Shown piece after piece: positions 27,278-36,750 of a DNA stretch of 64,000 nt. The notes under the pieces are model-generated. The model worked only from the letters and a program-made list of their open reading frames with translations, ran no database searches and was not told the origin of the DNA. Position 1 is the stretch's first letter; every line of letters begins with the position of its first letter. The translations under genes and the position numbers were made by a program. Source of the stretch: Acidovorax sp. 106 (GTDB lineage: Bacteria; Pseudomonadota; Gammaproteobacteria; Burkholderiales; Burkholderiaceae_C); assembly GCF_003663825.1 (NCBI RefSeq), contig NZ_RCCC01000001.1:2488501-2552500 (forward strand). Direction: 5' to 3'.

Positions 27278-27336
27278 CGTTCACGCTGAGCCTGTCGAAG
27301 CGCGGCGCAAGGCTTCGACAAGCTCAGCCCGAACGG
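27278..27336. repeat. Family 3 inverted repeat (GCTGAGCCTGTCGAAG type)
   Basis: CGTTCACGCTGAGCCTGTCG AAG, 12 bp, CTTCGACAAGCTCAGCCCGA ACG; the arms pair at about 19 of 23 positions. It is located eight bases after the stop of the preceding gene, so it may serve as a terminator-like hairpin. A half-copy occurs at 41275-41299. Confidence 0.8.
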
Positions 27337-27426
27337 CTGGTGGGGTGGTGGCCTCGGTGGGCCAACGCCAAGTCCCTTCTCCCTGTTGCGCTGTGTTTCA
27401 GCACTAATTTTTGAGTCATTTCGGCC

Positions 27427-27464
27427 GCTAGCGCAATAAATATAAGCGCTGGCAGCTATTAAAT
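27427..27464. repeat. Family 1 repeat upstream of the thiolase
   Basis: GCTAGCGCAATAAATATAAG CGCTGGCAGCTATTAAAT, ending six bases before the Shine-Dalgarno of the thiolase gene. Its hairpin would lie in the leader of that mRNA. Confidence 0.8.
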
Positions 27465-27476
27465 CAGGAGCAAATC

Positions 27477-28652
27477 ATGCGTGAAGCCGTCATCGTTTCC
27501 ACCGCCCGCACCCCGCTGACCAAGTCGCACCGGGGCGAGTTCAACGCCACGCCTGGCCCGCAACTCGCGGCCTTTTCCGTCAAGGCGGCGGTGGAGCGCT
27601 CGGGCATCGAGCCCGAGCTGATCGAAGACCTGGTGATGGGCTGCGGCTACCCCGAAGGCATCACAGGCAAGAACATTGGCCGCCAGACGGCCCTGCGTGC
27701 GGGCCTGCCGCTGTCGGTCGCGGGCATGGTGGCCAGCCGCTTTTGCGCGTCGGGCCTGCAGTCGGTGGCGATTGCGGCGGGCCGCATCGTGGCCGAGGGC
27801 GTGCCCGCCATGGTGGCGGGCGGGGTGGAAAGCATCTCGGCCATCCGCGCAGGCAACCCGGCAGACATCGACCCCTGGCTGCAAGAACACAAGAGCGACC
27901 TCTTCATGGCCATGATCGACACGGCCGACATCGTGGCCCACCGCTACGGCATCAGCCGTGAAGACCAGGACGCGTTCTCGCTGCAAAGCCAGCAACGCAC
28001 CGCCGCCGCACAGCAGGGCGGTGTGTTTGCCGACGAAATCGTGCCCTGCACCACGCGCATGATGGAAAAGAACAAGGAGACCGGCGAGGTCACCTACCGA
28101 GAGGTGACGGCCACGCACGACAACTGCAACCGCGCCAGTACCACGCTGGAAGGCCTGGCCAAGCTGGAGCCGGTGAAGGGCCCCGGCCAGTTCATCACGG
28201 CGGGCAATGCATCGCAGCTGTCGGACGGGTCCAGCGCCTGCGTGCTGATGGAAGCCAAGGAGGCCGAGCGCCGTGGCCTGCAGCCCTTGGGCGCATTCCG
28301 TGGCTTTGCGGTGGCTGGTTGCGAGCCCGACGAAATGGGCATTGGCCCCGTGTTTGCCGTGCCCAAGCTGCTGGCGCGCCACGGTCTCACGGTGCAGGAC
28401 ATTGACCTGTGGGAGATGAACGAGGCCTTTGCCTCGCAGGCCCTGTACTGCCAGCGCCGCCTGGGCATTCCGACAGAGCGGCTGAACGTGAACGGCGGGG
28501 CGATTGCCATCGGCCACCCGTTTGGCATGACAGGTGCCCGCCTGGTGGGCCACCTGCTGCTCGAGGGCCGCCGCCGCAAGGCCAAGTACGGCGTGGTGAC
28601 GATGTGCATTGCCGGTGGCATGGGCGCCGCAGGTTTATTCGAAATCTTCTGA
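27477..28652 (+). CDS. Acetyl-CoA C-acyltransferase (thiolase)
   Basis: 391 aa with CAGGAG before the ATG. The acylated cysteine lies in [20 protein letters not shown] (about residue 90). The second active-site motifs are [19 protein letters not shown] (His near 347) and [15 protein letters not shown] (Cys near 378). It cleaves 3-ketoacyl-CoA with CoA to acetyl-CoA and a shortened acyl-CoA, the last step of the cycle begun by the preceding hydratase/dehydrogenase. In the pim operon comparison it corresponds to PimB. It is 43 nt upstream of the first acyl-CoA dehydrogenase. Confidence 0.93.
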   Translation: MREAVIVSTARTPLTKSHRGEFNATPGPQLAAFSVKAAVERSGIEPELIEDLVMGCGYPEGITGKNIGRQTALRAGLPLSVAGMVASRFCASGLQSVAIAAGRIVAEGVPAMVAGGVESISAIRAGNPADIDPWLQEHKSDLFMAMIDTADIVAHRYGISREDQDAFSLQSQQRTAAAQQGGVFADEIVPCTTRMMEKNKETGEVTYREVTATHDNCNRASTTLEGLAKLEPVKGPGQFITAGNASQLSDGSSACVLMEAKEAERRGLQPLGAFRGFAVAGCEPDEMGIGPVFAVPKLLARHGLTVQDIDLWEMNEAFASQALYCQRRLGIPTERLNVNGGAIAIGHPFGMTGARLVGHLLLEGRRRKAKYGVVTMCIAGGMGAAGLFEIF

Positions 28653-28695
28653 CCCCGCGACACACCAGCGAACTCTGAACTGCAAGCGACCCGAT

Positions 28696-29904
28696 ATGGA
28701 ACTGAATTTCACCCCCCAAGAAGAAGCCTTCCGTGCCGAGGTGCAGGCTTTCTTGAAAGCCAAGCTGCCCGAGCGCATCGCCACCAAGGTCAAGGCCGGT
28801 CAGCGTCTGACCAGGGCCGACCAGGACGAGTGGCACGCCATCCTCAACGAGCGCGGCTGGCTGGCCAACCACTGGCCCGAGGCCTATGGCGGCCCGGGTT
28901 GGGGGGCGGTCGAGAAGTTCATCTTCGACACCGAATGCGCTCTGGCCGGCGGCCCGCGCATCGTGCCGTTTGGCGTGAATATGCTGGGCCCGGTGCTCAT
29001 CAAGTTTGGCAACGAGGCACAGAAGCAATACTGGTTGCCGCGCATTCTGAGCGGGCAGGACTGGTGGTGCCAGGGCTATTCCGAACCCGGCGCGGGGTCG
29101 GACCTGGCCTCGGTCAAGACCACGGCCGTGCGAGTCACTGACGAAACAGGCGACCACTACATCGTCAACGGCCAAAAGACCTGGACCACCCAGGGACAGC
29201 ACGCCAACATGATCTTCTGCCTGGTGCGCACCGACCGAGAGGCCAAGGCCCAGTCGGGCATCAGCTTCTTGCTGGTGGACATGAACTCGCCCGGCGTGGA
29301 GCTGCGCCCCATCCGCACGCTCGATGGCGACAAGGAGGTCAACGAGGTGTTCTTCACCGACGTGAAGGTGCCCGTGGAAAACCTGGTGGGCGAGGAAAAC
29401 AAGGGCTGGACGTACGCCAAGTACCTGCTGACCTACGAGCGCACCGGCATTGCAGGTGTGGGCTTTTGCATTGCCGCGCTGGCCAAGCTCAAGGTGGTGG
29501 CCGCCAAGGTGATGAAGAACGGCCAGCCGCTGGACCAGGACCCTCTGTTTGCCGCCCGCATGGCCCAGGTCGAGATCGACCTGGAGAACATGAAGACCAC
29601 CAACCTGCGCGTCATTGCCGCCGTGGCCGGTGGCGGCGTGCCCGGGGCCGAAAGCTCCATGCTCAAGATCCGTGGCACCGAGATCCGCCAGGAGATCCTG
29701 TCGCTCATCCGCCGCGCCGTGGGCCCGTACGCGCTGCCCTTCATCGAAGAAGCGCAGTACGAGGGCTACGCCGACGAACCCGTGGGGCCGAAGGAGGCCG
29801 CCACAGCGGCGGCCAACTACTTCAACTACCGCAAGCTGTCGATCTTTGGCGGCTCCAATGAAATCCAGAAGAACATCATCTCCAAGATGATTCTCGGCCT
29901 GTAG
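28696..29904 (+). CDS. Acyl-CoA dehydrogenase, pimeloyl-CoA dehydrogenase large-subunit type
   Basis: 402 aa from the ATG at 28696. Acyl-CoA dehydrogenase landmarks are WLANHWPEAYGGPGWGAVE, YSEPGAGSDLASVKTTA (FAD-binding loop near residue 130), NGQKTWTTQGQHANM and KLSIFGGSNEIQKNIISKMI at the end. It should oxidise acyl-CoA to 2-enoyl-CoA with electrons passed to ETF (encoded downstream). The next gene is a second, divergent member, and such pairs function as heteromers in dicarboxylyl-CoA oxidation (PimC/PimD in Rhodopseudomonas, from the literature as I recall it). Confidence 0.9.
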   Translation: MELNFTPQEEAFRAEVQAFLKAKLPERIATKVKAGQRLTRADQDEWHAILNERGWLANHWPEAYGGPGWGAVEKFIFDTECALAGGPRIVPFGVNMLGPVLIKFGNEAQKQYWLPRILSGQDWWCQGYSEPGAGSDLASVKTTAVRVTDETGDHYIVNGQKTWTTQGQHANMIFCLVRTDREAKAQSGISFLLVDMNSPGVELRPIRTLDGDKEVNEVFFTDVKVPVENLVGEENKGWTYAKYLLTYERTGIAGVGFCIAALAKLKVVAAKVMKNGQPLDQDPLFAARMAQVEIDLENMKTTNLRVIAAVAGGGVPGAESSMLKIRGTEIRQEILSLIRRAVGPYALPFIEEAQYEGYADEPVGPKEAATAAANYFNYRKLSIFGGSNEIQKNIISKMILGL

Positions 29905-29914
29905 CAATGAGCAA

Positions 29915-30040
29915 CCCCCTGAGCCGCTGCGCGTCTTCCCCCTTCTCTCGGCTTCGCCGGGAAGGGGGACACCGCCAGCGCGGCGGGGCGGCCCTTGCGC
30001 GGCGGCCGCTGGCCTGGGTGGTGCCAGTCGCGTCCGCCCG
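29915..30040 (+). repeat. Family 2 GC-rich repeat after the first acyl-CoA dehydrogenase
   Basis: It begins CCCCCTGAGCCGCTGCGC eleven bases after the stop codon and continues with GAAGGGGG, GGCGGGGCGGCCCTTGCG and GGCCTGGGTGGTGCCAG. It shares its start and order of blocks with copies at 43990-44104 (reverse), 58654-58765 and 59785-59870. Several GC hairpins are possible. Confidence 0.8.
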
Positions 30041-30086
30041 GCAACTTGGCGAGCCTGCCAACAACTGATTCCAGAGGAACGTGGAA

Positions 30087-31223
30087 ATGAACTTTGAACA
30101 TACCGAAGACCGCCGCATGCTGGCGGACACCCTGAACCGCTTCGTGACCGAGCAATACGGCATCGAAACACGCAACCACATTGCCTACGGCGACACCGGC
30201 ATGGACCCGGCGCTGTGGGCCCGCTTTGCCGAGCTGGGCGCCATTGGCGCGCTGTTCCCCGAGGCCGATGGCGGCTTTGGCGGCGCAGGCTTTGATGTGG
30301 CCGTGGTGTTTGAGGCCCTGGGTGCAGGCCTGGTGGTGGAGCCGTTTGTAGGCGCGCTGGTGGTGGGCCGGGCCCTGGGCCTGGCCGGCAGCGCAGCGCA
30401 GAAGGAACACATCGCCAGCATCATCGACGGCAGCACGGTGGCCACGCTGGCGCATGAAGAGCCCGGCGCGCACTACGCCTTGAACCGCGTGACCACCCGC
30501 GCCGTGCGTGATGGCGACGGCTGGTTGCTGGCGGGCCACAAGGCTGTGGTGCTGCATGGCGATCAAGCCCAGCTGCTGCTGGTCAGCGCCCGTACCTCCA
30601 GCGCGGAAGATGACGAAGAGGGCATCTCGCTGTTTTTGGTGTCGGCCGATGCCGCAGGCCTGAAGCGCCGTGGCATGGGCCGCATCGACGGGGGGCGTGT
30701 GGCCGAAGTCACGCTGCAGAACGTGCAGGTGGGCGCTGGTGCGCTGCTGGGCACCGAAGGGCAGGGCTTTGCCACGCTGGAGCATGCCGTGGGCTGGGGC
30801 ATTCTGGCCGTGTGCGCCGAGGCGCTGGGTGCGATGGACGTGGCCAAGAAGCACACACTCGAATACCTGCAAACGCGCAAGCAGTTTGGCGTGCCCATTG
30901 GCAGCTTCCAGGCTCTGCAGCACCGCATGGCCGACCTGCTGCTGGAGGTGGAGCAGGCGCGCTCTGCCGTCATCAACGCAGCCGCTGCGATGGACAGCGC
31001 CGACCGCACGGAGCGCGAGCGGGCGCTGTCCGCCGCCAAGGTCACGATGGGCCGCATTGGCGTGCTGGTGGCCGAGGAAAGCATCCAGCTGCATGGCGGG
31101 ATTGGCATGACATGGGAGTTGCCCTTGTCCCACTACGCCAAGCGTCTGGTTCTGGTAGACCATCAGTGGGGTGACGAAGACCACCATCTAGCGCGCTACA
31201 TCGCCCTGGGCCGCAAGCCCTGA
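30087..31223 (+). CDS. Acyl-CoA dehydrogenase, pimeloyl-CoA dehydrogenase small-subunit type
   Basis: 378 aa from the ATG at 30087 (AGAGGAACG upstream); a GTG two codons earlier is also possible. Conserved parts are FPEADGGFGGAGFDVAVVFEALGAG, KKHTLEYLQTRKQFGVPIGSFQALQHRMADL near residue 270 and LHGGIGMTWELPLSHYAKRL near 345, where E in TWE is in the usual catalytic neighbourhood. The FAD loop seen in the upstream partner (EPGAGSD) is degenerate here (HEEPGAHYALN), typical of the small-subunit type in such pairs. It probably forms a heteromer with the product of 28696-29904. Confidence 0.88.
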   Translation: MNFEHTEDRRMLADTLNRFVTEQYGIETRNHIAYGDTGMDPALWARFAELGAIGALFPEADGGFGGAGFDVAVVFEALGAGLVVEPFVGALVVGRALGLAGSAAQKEHIASIIDGSTVATLAHEEPGAHYALNRVTTRAVRDGDGWLLAGHKAVVLHGDQAQLLLVSARTSSAEDDEEGISLFLVSADAAGLKRRGMGRIDGGRVAEVTLQNVQVGAGALLGTEGQGFATLEHAVGWGILAVCAEALGAMDVAKKHTLEYLQTRKQFGVPIGSFQALQHRMADLLLEVEQARSAVINAAAAMDSADRTERERALSAAKVTMGRIGVLVAEESIQLHGGIGMTWELPLSHYAKRLVLVDHQWGDEDHHLARYIALGRKP

Positions 31224-31296
31224 GCGCTGCGCCCCGATGCGCCCGTGCACCGCGTATTCACCGGTGCGGGCGCATCCATCCAAGGAGACAAAGACT

Positions 31297-32532
31297 GTGA
31301 ACGAAGAACAAGTATCTGGCGACATGGACCTTCCGCTGGAAGGTGTGCGCGTTCTGGACCTGTCACGCGTGTTTGCCGGGCCGCTGTGTGCCCAGGTGCT
31401 GGCCGACTTTGGTGCCGAGGTCATCAAGGTCGAGCACCCTGGCCGAGGCGACGACACCCGCGATTGGGGCATGCGCATTGGCAAGACAGAGACCACCTAC
31501 TACAACAGCATGAACCGCAACAAGCGGTCTATCACGATCGATCTGCAAACCCCCGAAGGGCTGAAGATCGTTCATGACCTGCTGCCGCAGTTTGACGTGG
31601 TGGTGCACAACTTCAAGACCGGCGGCGCCGAGAAGCTGGGCCTGGGCTACGCGCAGCTCAAGGCCATCAAGCCCGACCTGATCTACTGCGCCGTGGCGGG
31701 CTACGACAGCAGCGGCCCCGAGGCCAAGCGCCCAGGCTATGACCTGGTCATCCAGGGCGAAGCGGGCTTGATGGCGCTGAACGGCGAGGCCTCGCAGCCA
31801 CCGCTGAAGTTTGGCGTGGCGGTGGTGGACCTGATGACCGGCATGTACGCGGCGCAAGCGGTGCTGGCGGCACTGTTCCGGCGCGAGCGCACGGGCCAGG
31901 GGCGGCTCATCGAGATGGCGCTGTACGACTGCGGCATCATGGTCACTGGCTACTACGGCCTGGACGCCATGCTGCTGGGGCGTGACCCCGAGCGCTATGG
32001 CAATGCGCATCCCTCCATCGTGCCCTACGGCATGTACGACGCAGCCGATGGCCCGCTCATCATCGCGGTGGGCAACAACGCGCAGTTCGACAAGTTCTGT
32101 AGGCAGGTGCTGCAGCGGCCCGACATTGTGGAAGACCCGCGCTTTGCTACCAACGTCAACCGCACCAAGCATCGCCTGGAGCTGGCTCCGCTGCTCAAGG
32201 ATTTGATTCGCACCCATCCCCGCGATCTGCTGATCGAGCGCATGCAGGCCGTGGGCATTCCGTGCGGCAGGGTGGCAGGCCTGCACGAGGCGCTGACCAG
32301 CGAGCGCACCCAGCGCTCCGGCCTGTTGCGCGACATGCCGCACCCCGTAGCAGGCACCACGGCAGTGTTTGCGCCGCCGTATCGCCTGGATGGGCAGCGC
32401 CTGCCGTTGCGCAATGCCCCGCCCACGCTGGGGGAGGGTACGCGCGAAGTGCTGCAGCGGCTGTTGTCCCTGAGCGATGAGCAGCTCCAGCAGTTGCAGC
32501 AACAGGGCGTGTTGACCTTGCCTTCTGCCTGA
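31297..32532 (+). CDS. CaiB/BaiF-type (class III) CoA transferase
   Basis: 411 aa starting at GTG 31297 with AAGGAGACAAAGACT directly upstream; no ATG gives a comparable ribosome site. Family motifs are GVRVLDLSRVFAGPLCAQVLADFGAEVIKVE near residues 16-46 and the catalytic aspartate D178 in FGVAVVDLMTGMYAAQAVLAAL. The C-terminal part has GIPCGRVAGLHEALTSERT. It moves CoA between acyl-CoA and a free acid and so activates the substrate. In the pim operon an acyl-CoA ligase does this job, so this cluster seems to start catabolism with a transferase instead. Confidence 0.9.
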   Translation: MNEEQVSGDMDLPLEGVRVLDLSRVFAGPLCAQVLADFGAEVIKVEHPGRGDDTRDWGMRIGKTETTYYNSMNRNKRSITIDLQTPEGLKIVHDLLPQFDVVVHNFKTGGAEKLGLGYAQLKAIKPDLIYCAVAGYDSSGPEAKRPGYDLVIQGEAGLMALNGEASQPPLKFGVAVVDLMTGMYAAQAVLAALFRRERTGQGRLIEMALYDCGIMVTGYYGLDAMLLGRDPERYGNAHPSIVPYGMYDAADGPLIIAVGNNAQFDKFCRQVLQRPDIVEDPRFATNVNRTKHRLELAPLLKDLIRTHPRDLLIERMQAVGIPCGRVAGLHEALTSERTQRSGLLRDMPHPVAGTTAVFAPPYRLDGQRLPLRNAPPTLGEGTREVLQRLLSLSDEQLQQLQQQGVLTLPSA

Positions 32533-32629
32533 TCCCCGTCGTTGGGTGGGGTGGTTGCCAAGCCCGCTCAGATACTGATTTTTCGGCGTGTCATGCGCCT
32601 GTGTTTTTCTCTCAAGAAAGTGTGTGGTT

Positions 32630-33379
32630 ATGAAAGTCTTGGTCCCTGTCAAGCGCGTGGTGGACTACAACGTGAAGGTCCGCGTCAAATCGGACAACAC
32701 GGGTGTGGACATCGCCAACGTGAAGATGAGCATGAACCCCTTTGACGAAATCGCCGTTGAAGAGGCCGTGCGCCTGAAAGAAAAAGGCCTGGTGACCGAA
32801 GTCATCGCAGTCTCCTGCGGCGTAGCGCAATGCCAGGAAACCCTGCGCACGGCCATGGCCATTGGTGCCGACCGCGCCATCCTGGTCGAGACCGACGTGG
32901 AGCTGCAACCCCTGGCCGTGGCCAAACTGCTCAAGGCCCTGGTGGACAAGGAACAACCCTCGCTCATCATCCTGGGCAAGCAAGCCATTGACGACGATGC
33001 CAACCAGACCGGCCAGATGCTGGCGGCCCTGGCCGACCTGCCCCAGGCCACCAACGCCAGCAAGGTCGAATTGGCCGCTGACAAGGTCCATGTGACCCGC
33101 GAAATCGACGGCGGCCTCGAGACCCTGGCCTTGAGCCTGCCCGCAGTGATCACCACCGACCTGCGCCTGAACGAGCCTCGCTACGTCACCTTGCCCAACA
33201 TCATGAAGGCCAAGAAAAAGCAGCTGGACACCGTCAAGCCCGAAGACCTCGGAGTGGACGTGACCCCGCGCCTGAAGACCCTCAAGGTGACCGAACCCGC
33301 CAAGCGCGGCGCTGGCGTGAAAGTGGCCGACGTCGCCGCCCTGGTCGAGAAACTCAAGAACGAAGCGAAGGTGATCTAA
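32630..33379 (+). CDS. etfB: Electron transfer flavoprotein beta subunit EtfB
   Basis: 249 aa from the ATG at 32630 ([20 protein letters not shown]). The ETF-beta signature [43 protein letters not shown] is present at about 165-205. With EtfA it accepts electrons from the acyl-CoA dehydrogenases and hands them to ETF-ubiquinone oxidoreductase. Its stop is followed immediately by the etfA start (TAAATG). Confidence 0.96.
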   Translation: MKVLVPVKRVVDYNVKVRVKSDNTGVDIANVKMSMNPFDEIAVEEAVRLKEKGLVTEVIAVSCGVAQCQETLRTAMAIGADRAILVETDVELQPLAVAKLLKALVDKEQPSLIILGKQAIDDDANQTGQMLAALADLPQATNASKVELAADKVHVTREIDGGLETLALSLPAVITTDLRLNEPRYVTLPNIMKAKKKQLDTVKPEDLGVDVTPRLKTLKVTEPAKRGAGVKVADVAALVEKLKNEAKVI

Positions 33380-34312
33380 ATGTCGGTACTCGTTATTGCT
33401 GAACACGACAACGCGTCCATCAAGGGCGCCACGCTGAACACCGTCACGGCCGCTGTGGCCTGCGGTGGCGATGTGCACGTGCTGGTGGCTGGCCACAACG
33501 CTGGCGCCGCTGCACAAGCAGCCGCCCAGATCGCAGGCGTCGCCAAAGTCATCCACGCCGATGCCGCCAGCCTGGCCCACGGCTTGGCCGAAAACGTGGC
33601 AGCCCAGGTGCTGGCCATTGCAGGCAACTACAGCCACATCCTCTTTGCAGCCACCGCCAGCGGCAAGAACGTGGCCCCCCGCGTGGCCGCCAAGCTCGAC
33701 GTCGCCCAGATCAGCGACATCACCAAGGTGGTGAGCCAAGACACCTTCGAGCGCCCCATCTACGCTGGCAACGCCATTGCCACCGTGCAAAGCAGCGACA
33801 GCGTGAAGGTCATCACTGTGCGTACCACCGGCTTTGACGCCGCAGCCGCCACGGGTGGCAGCGCCGCCGTTGAAACCGCCGCTGCAGCCGCCGATGCCGG
33901 CAAGAGCAGCTACGTGGGCAGCGAAATCGCCAAGAACGACCGCCCTGAACTCACCGCCGCCAAGATCATCGTCTCCGGTGGCCGCGCGCTGGGCAGCGCA
34001 GAAAAGTTCAACGAAGTCATCACCCCCTTGGCCGACAAGCTGGGCGCCGCCATTGGTGCCAGCCGAGCAGCGGTGGATGCGGGCTATGCCCCCAACGATT
34101 TGCAAGTGGGCCAGACCGGCAAGATCGTGGCGCCGCAGCTGTACATCGCAGCGGGCATCTCGGGCGCGATCCAGCACTTGGCTGGCATGAAGGACTCCAA
34201 GGTGATCGTGGCGATCAACAAGGACCCAGAAGCTCCGATCTTCAGCGTGGCCGACTACGGTCTGGAAGCGGACCTGTTCACGGCAGTGCCTGAATTGGTC
34301 AAGGCGCTGTAA
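33380..34312 (+). CDS. etfA: Electron transfer flavoprotein alpha subunit EtfA
   Basis: 310 aa. The C-terminal FAD-binding domain carries the ETF-alpha signature near residues 195-290: [86 protein letters not shown]. It binds FAD and AMP-dependent partner EtfB. It is directly downstream of etfB, completing the electron route for the cluster. Confidence 0.97.
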   Translation: MSVLVIAEHDNASIKGATLNTVTAAVACGGDVHVLVAGHNAGAAAQAAAQIAGVAKVIHADAASLAHGLAENVAAQVLAIAGNYSHILFAATASGKNVAPRVAAKLDVAQISDITKVVSQDTFERPIYAGNAIATVQSSDSVKVITVRTTGFDAAAATGGSAAVETAAAAADAGKSSYVGSEIAKNDRPELTAAKIIVSGGRALGSAEKFNEVITPLADKLGAAIGASRAAVDAGYAPNDLQVGQTGKIVAPQLYIAAGISGAIQHLAGMKDSKVIVAINKDPEAPIFSVADYGLEADLFTAVPELVKAL

Positions 34313-34422
34313 CGCGCCTTTTTGTTTCAAGCCGCCCGGTGGGTGTCAACGCCCTGTGCATGGTTTTCAGGGCCTGTTCGCCGGGCATGCGCTTGCCCCT
34401 ATTCACAAAAAAAGGAGACAAC

Positions 34423-35400
34423 ATGTTCCATTTCGCGCGTCGCCGCAACCTGCTCTCGCTCGGCCTTGCTGCGTTGGCCGGTGCTTGCCTGGGGCCAGCC
34501 CAGGCGCAGGACTTTCCTACCAAGCCGATCACTTTGATCGTGCCTTTCCCGGCCGGTGGCCCCACCGACCGCCACATGCGTACCCTGGCAGATCTCGCTG
34601 GCAAGCAGCTGGGGCAGTCCATCATCGTAGAGAACAAGCCGGGCGCTGGCGGCACCCTGGGCCCCGGTGTCATGGCCCGCACGGCCAAGCCGGACGGCTA
34701 CACCATCACGCAGTTCCCCATGTCCATGCTGCGCATGGCGCACATGCAAAAGACGGCCTGGAACCCCCTCACCGATTTCAGCTACATCATCGGTCTGTCG
34801 GGCTACACCTTTGGCTTTACGGTGCGCTCGGACTCGCCACACAAGACGTTCCACGAGTACATCGCTGCGGCCCGCAAGACTCCAGGCAAGGTCGAGTACG
34901 GCTCGACAGGCATCGGATCGTCCCCCCACTTGTTGATGGAAGAGCTGGCCACCAACGCCAAGGTGACGCTCAACCATGTCCCGTTCAAGGGCAACGCCGA
35001 CTTGCAGCAGGCCCTGCTGGGCGGGCATGTGACGGCATCCAGCGATGCATCGGGCTGGGACACCTATGTGGAGGCGGGCCAGATGCGGCTGCTGCTCACC
35101 TTTGGCGAAAAGCGCTCGGCCCGCTGGCCTGATGTGCCCACGGCCAAGGAGCTGGGCTACGGGGTGGTGTCCACCTCGCCTTACGGCCTGGTGGGCCCCA
35201 AGGGCATGGACCCTGCCATCGTGGCCAAGCTGCACAACGCCTTCAAGAAGGCCATGGACGACCCTCGCCATGCAGAGGTGCTCAAGCAGCTCAATCAGGA
35301 GTCTTGGTACCGATCGGGAGCGGACTACGCCCAGTGGGCCAAAGACACCTTTGCCAAGGACAAGGTGTTGATTGATCGCCTCGGACTGGCGGCGCAGTAA
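34423..35400 (+). CDS. Bug/TctC-family periplasmic binding protein
   Basis: 325 aa from the ATG at 34423, which follows AAAAAAGGAGACAAC. Signal peptide MFHFARRRNLLSLGLAALAGACLGPAQAQ. Bug motifs are FPTKPITLIVPFPAGGPTDRHMR, IIVENKPGAGGTLGPGVMARTAKPDGYT, GSTGIGSSPHLLMEEL and DVPTAKELGYGVV. It is a candidate receptor for the acid catabolised by the upstream cluster; Bug proteins such as AdpC of Rhodopseudomonas bind adipate (as I recall). No cognate membrane genes are nearby. Confidence 0.9.
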   Translation: MFHFARRRNLLSLGLAALAGACLGPAQAQDFPTKPITLIVPFPAGGPTDRHMRTLADLAGKQLGQSIIVENKPGAGGTLGPGVMARTAKPDGYTITQFPMSMLRMAHMQKTAWNPLTDFSYIIGLSGYTFGFTVRSDSPHKTFHEYIAAARKTPGKVEYGSTGIGSSPHLLMEELATNAKVTLNHVPFKGNADLQQALLGGHVTASSDASGWDTYVEAGQMRLLLTFGEKRSARWPDVPTAKELGYGVVSTSPYGLVGPKGMDPAIVAKLHNAFKKAMDDPRHAEVLKQLNQESWYRSGADYAQWAKDTFAKDKVLIDRLGLAAQ

Positions 35401-35527
35401 AAGGGTTGATGCCCCGACGGTCGCACGTTGTGTGACAGCCTCGGGGTATTGGCAGATCGGATCGCACCAGCCTGTAGCCGGACATCGGCAAGGCTGTTCC
35501 TCCACGTACCTACCCCAGGAGACTTTC

Positions 35528-36517
35528 ATGCCATTGACCACCCGACGTGCTTTCATCCGCAGCGGCACAGGCCTTGCCGCTGGCGCTGTGCTGTCCACTC
35601 CGTCTTGGGCGCAAGGCGCCTGGCCCAGCAGACCCATTCGCATCGTCGTGCCCTACACGGCCGGTGGCTTTACCGACCAGATGGCGCGCCTGTTGCAAGT
35701 GGGTCTGCAGCAGCGCCTGGGGCAGCCCGTGGTGGTGGACAACAAGCCCGGCGCCAATAGCATCATCGGGGTGGACGCCGTGGCCAAGTCAGCGCCGGAC
35801 GGCCATACCTTTGCGGTGGTCATCGCCGCCTACGCGGCCAACACCACGCTGTACCCCAAGTTGCCTTACGACCCCCGCAAAGACTTGGTGGGGGTGTCGC
35901 TCATGGGCGTGTCTCCCCTGGTCGCCGCAGTGGCCGCCAATGCACCTTTCAAAACCACGGCCGAGCTCGTGGCCTATGCCCGTGCCAACCCCGGCAAGTT
36001 GAGCTTTGCCTCTTCGGGCAGTGGCTCCGCCGCGCACCTGACGTCCGAGCTGATGCGCCTGGTCACCAAGACCGATATGGTGCATGTGCCATACAAAGGC
36101 GCGGCACCCGCGCTGACCGATCTGCTCGGCGGGCAGATACCCTTGTTTCTGGACCCTCCGCCCAACCTGATCCAGCCGGCCAAAGCGGGCAAGATCCGAC
36201 GCATTGGTGTGGCCAGCGACAAGCGCTTGCCTGCTTTGCCCGATGTGCCCACCTTTGCAGAGCAGGGCTACCCCGATCTGGTGGGCAGCACCTGGGCCGC
36301 CATGCTCGCTCCTGCCGGGGTTCCGCGTGAGATTGTTCAGCGCATGTCTGAAGAAGTGGCTCGCATCATTCGCAGCCCCGCCATTACCCAGCGCATGGAG
36401 TCCGACATGGGCACCTTTGCCGAGGGTTCCAGCCCACAAGAATGCGATGCATTCATACAGGCTGAAACCGCTAAATGGGCGCGCGTGATTCAGGCGGCCG
36501 GGGTCAAGCTCGACTGA
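35528..36517 (+). CDS. Bug/TctC-family periplasmic binding protein
   Basis: 329 aa from the ATG at 35528 with CAGGAGACTTTC upstream. A twin-arginine leader (TTRRAFIRSGTGLAAGAVLSTPSWAQ) suggests possible Tat export. Bug motifs are WPSRPIRIVVPYTAGGFTDQMAR, VVVDNKPGANSIIGVDAVAKSAPDGHTF, SSGSGSAAHLTSELMRLV, DVPTFAEQGYPDLVG. The gene lies 127 bp after another Bug gene but is only moderately similar to it, so this is not a very recent tandem duplication. Ligand unknown. Confidence 0.9.
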   Translation: MPLTTRRAFIRSGTGLAAGAVLSTPSWAQGAWPSRPIRIVVPYTAGGFTDQMARLLQVGLQQRLGQPVVVDNKPGANSIIGVDAVAKSAPDGHTFAVVIAAYAANTTLYPKLPYDPRKDLVGVSLMGVSPLVAAVAANAPFKTTAELVAYARANPGKLSFASSGSGSAAHLTSELMRLVTKTDMVHVPYKGAAPALTDLLGGQIPLFLDPPPNLIQPAKAGKIRRIGVASDKRLPALPDVPTFAEQGYPDLVGSTWAAMLAPAGVPREIVQRMSEEVARIIRSPAITQRMESDMGTFAEGSSPQECDAFIQAETAKWARVIQAAGVKLD

Positions 36518-36750
36518 GCGCAGGGGGTTGTGCTGTGCGGGTAAGGTGAAAAGATCGAACCGGGCTCAGTGTCTCGGCCCGATGGCTGTGGTGAGATTCT
36601 TACGCTGGCATGTGCAGCGTGAAATCCCTCTTACAAATTGACAAGCTGTGTCGATACACTGCTTGAATTCCAGCCCCGCCCAGCCCAGCGCTGGGTTGAC
36701 CCAGGTTCGTTTCAGAGCGTTTTCCACACCTTTCGATTGAGGGACTTTCC

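Noticed and set aside
28387..30171. Open frame of 594 codons opposite thiolase and acyl-CoA dehydrogenase
   Set aside because: Antisense shadow spanning two real genes and a repeat; no family resemblance.
32612..34330. Open frame of 572 codons opposite etfBA
   Set aside because: Antisense to two well-conserved genes; composition is that of a GC-driven shadow.
36632..36657. Sigma28-type flagellar promoter before the first chemoreceptor gene (TTACAAAT, 11 bases, GTCGATAC)
   Set aside because: Both elements deviate too much from TAAA-N15-GCCGATAA to claim it; the match could be chance.
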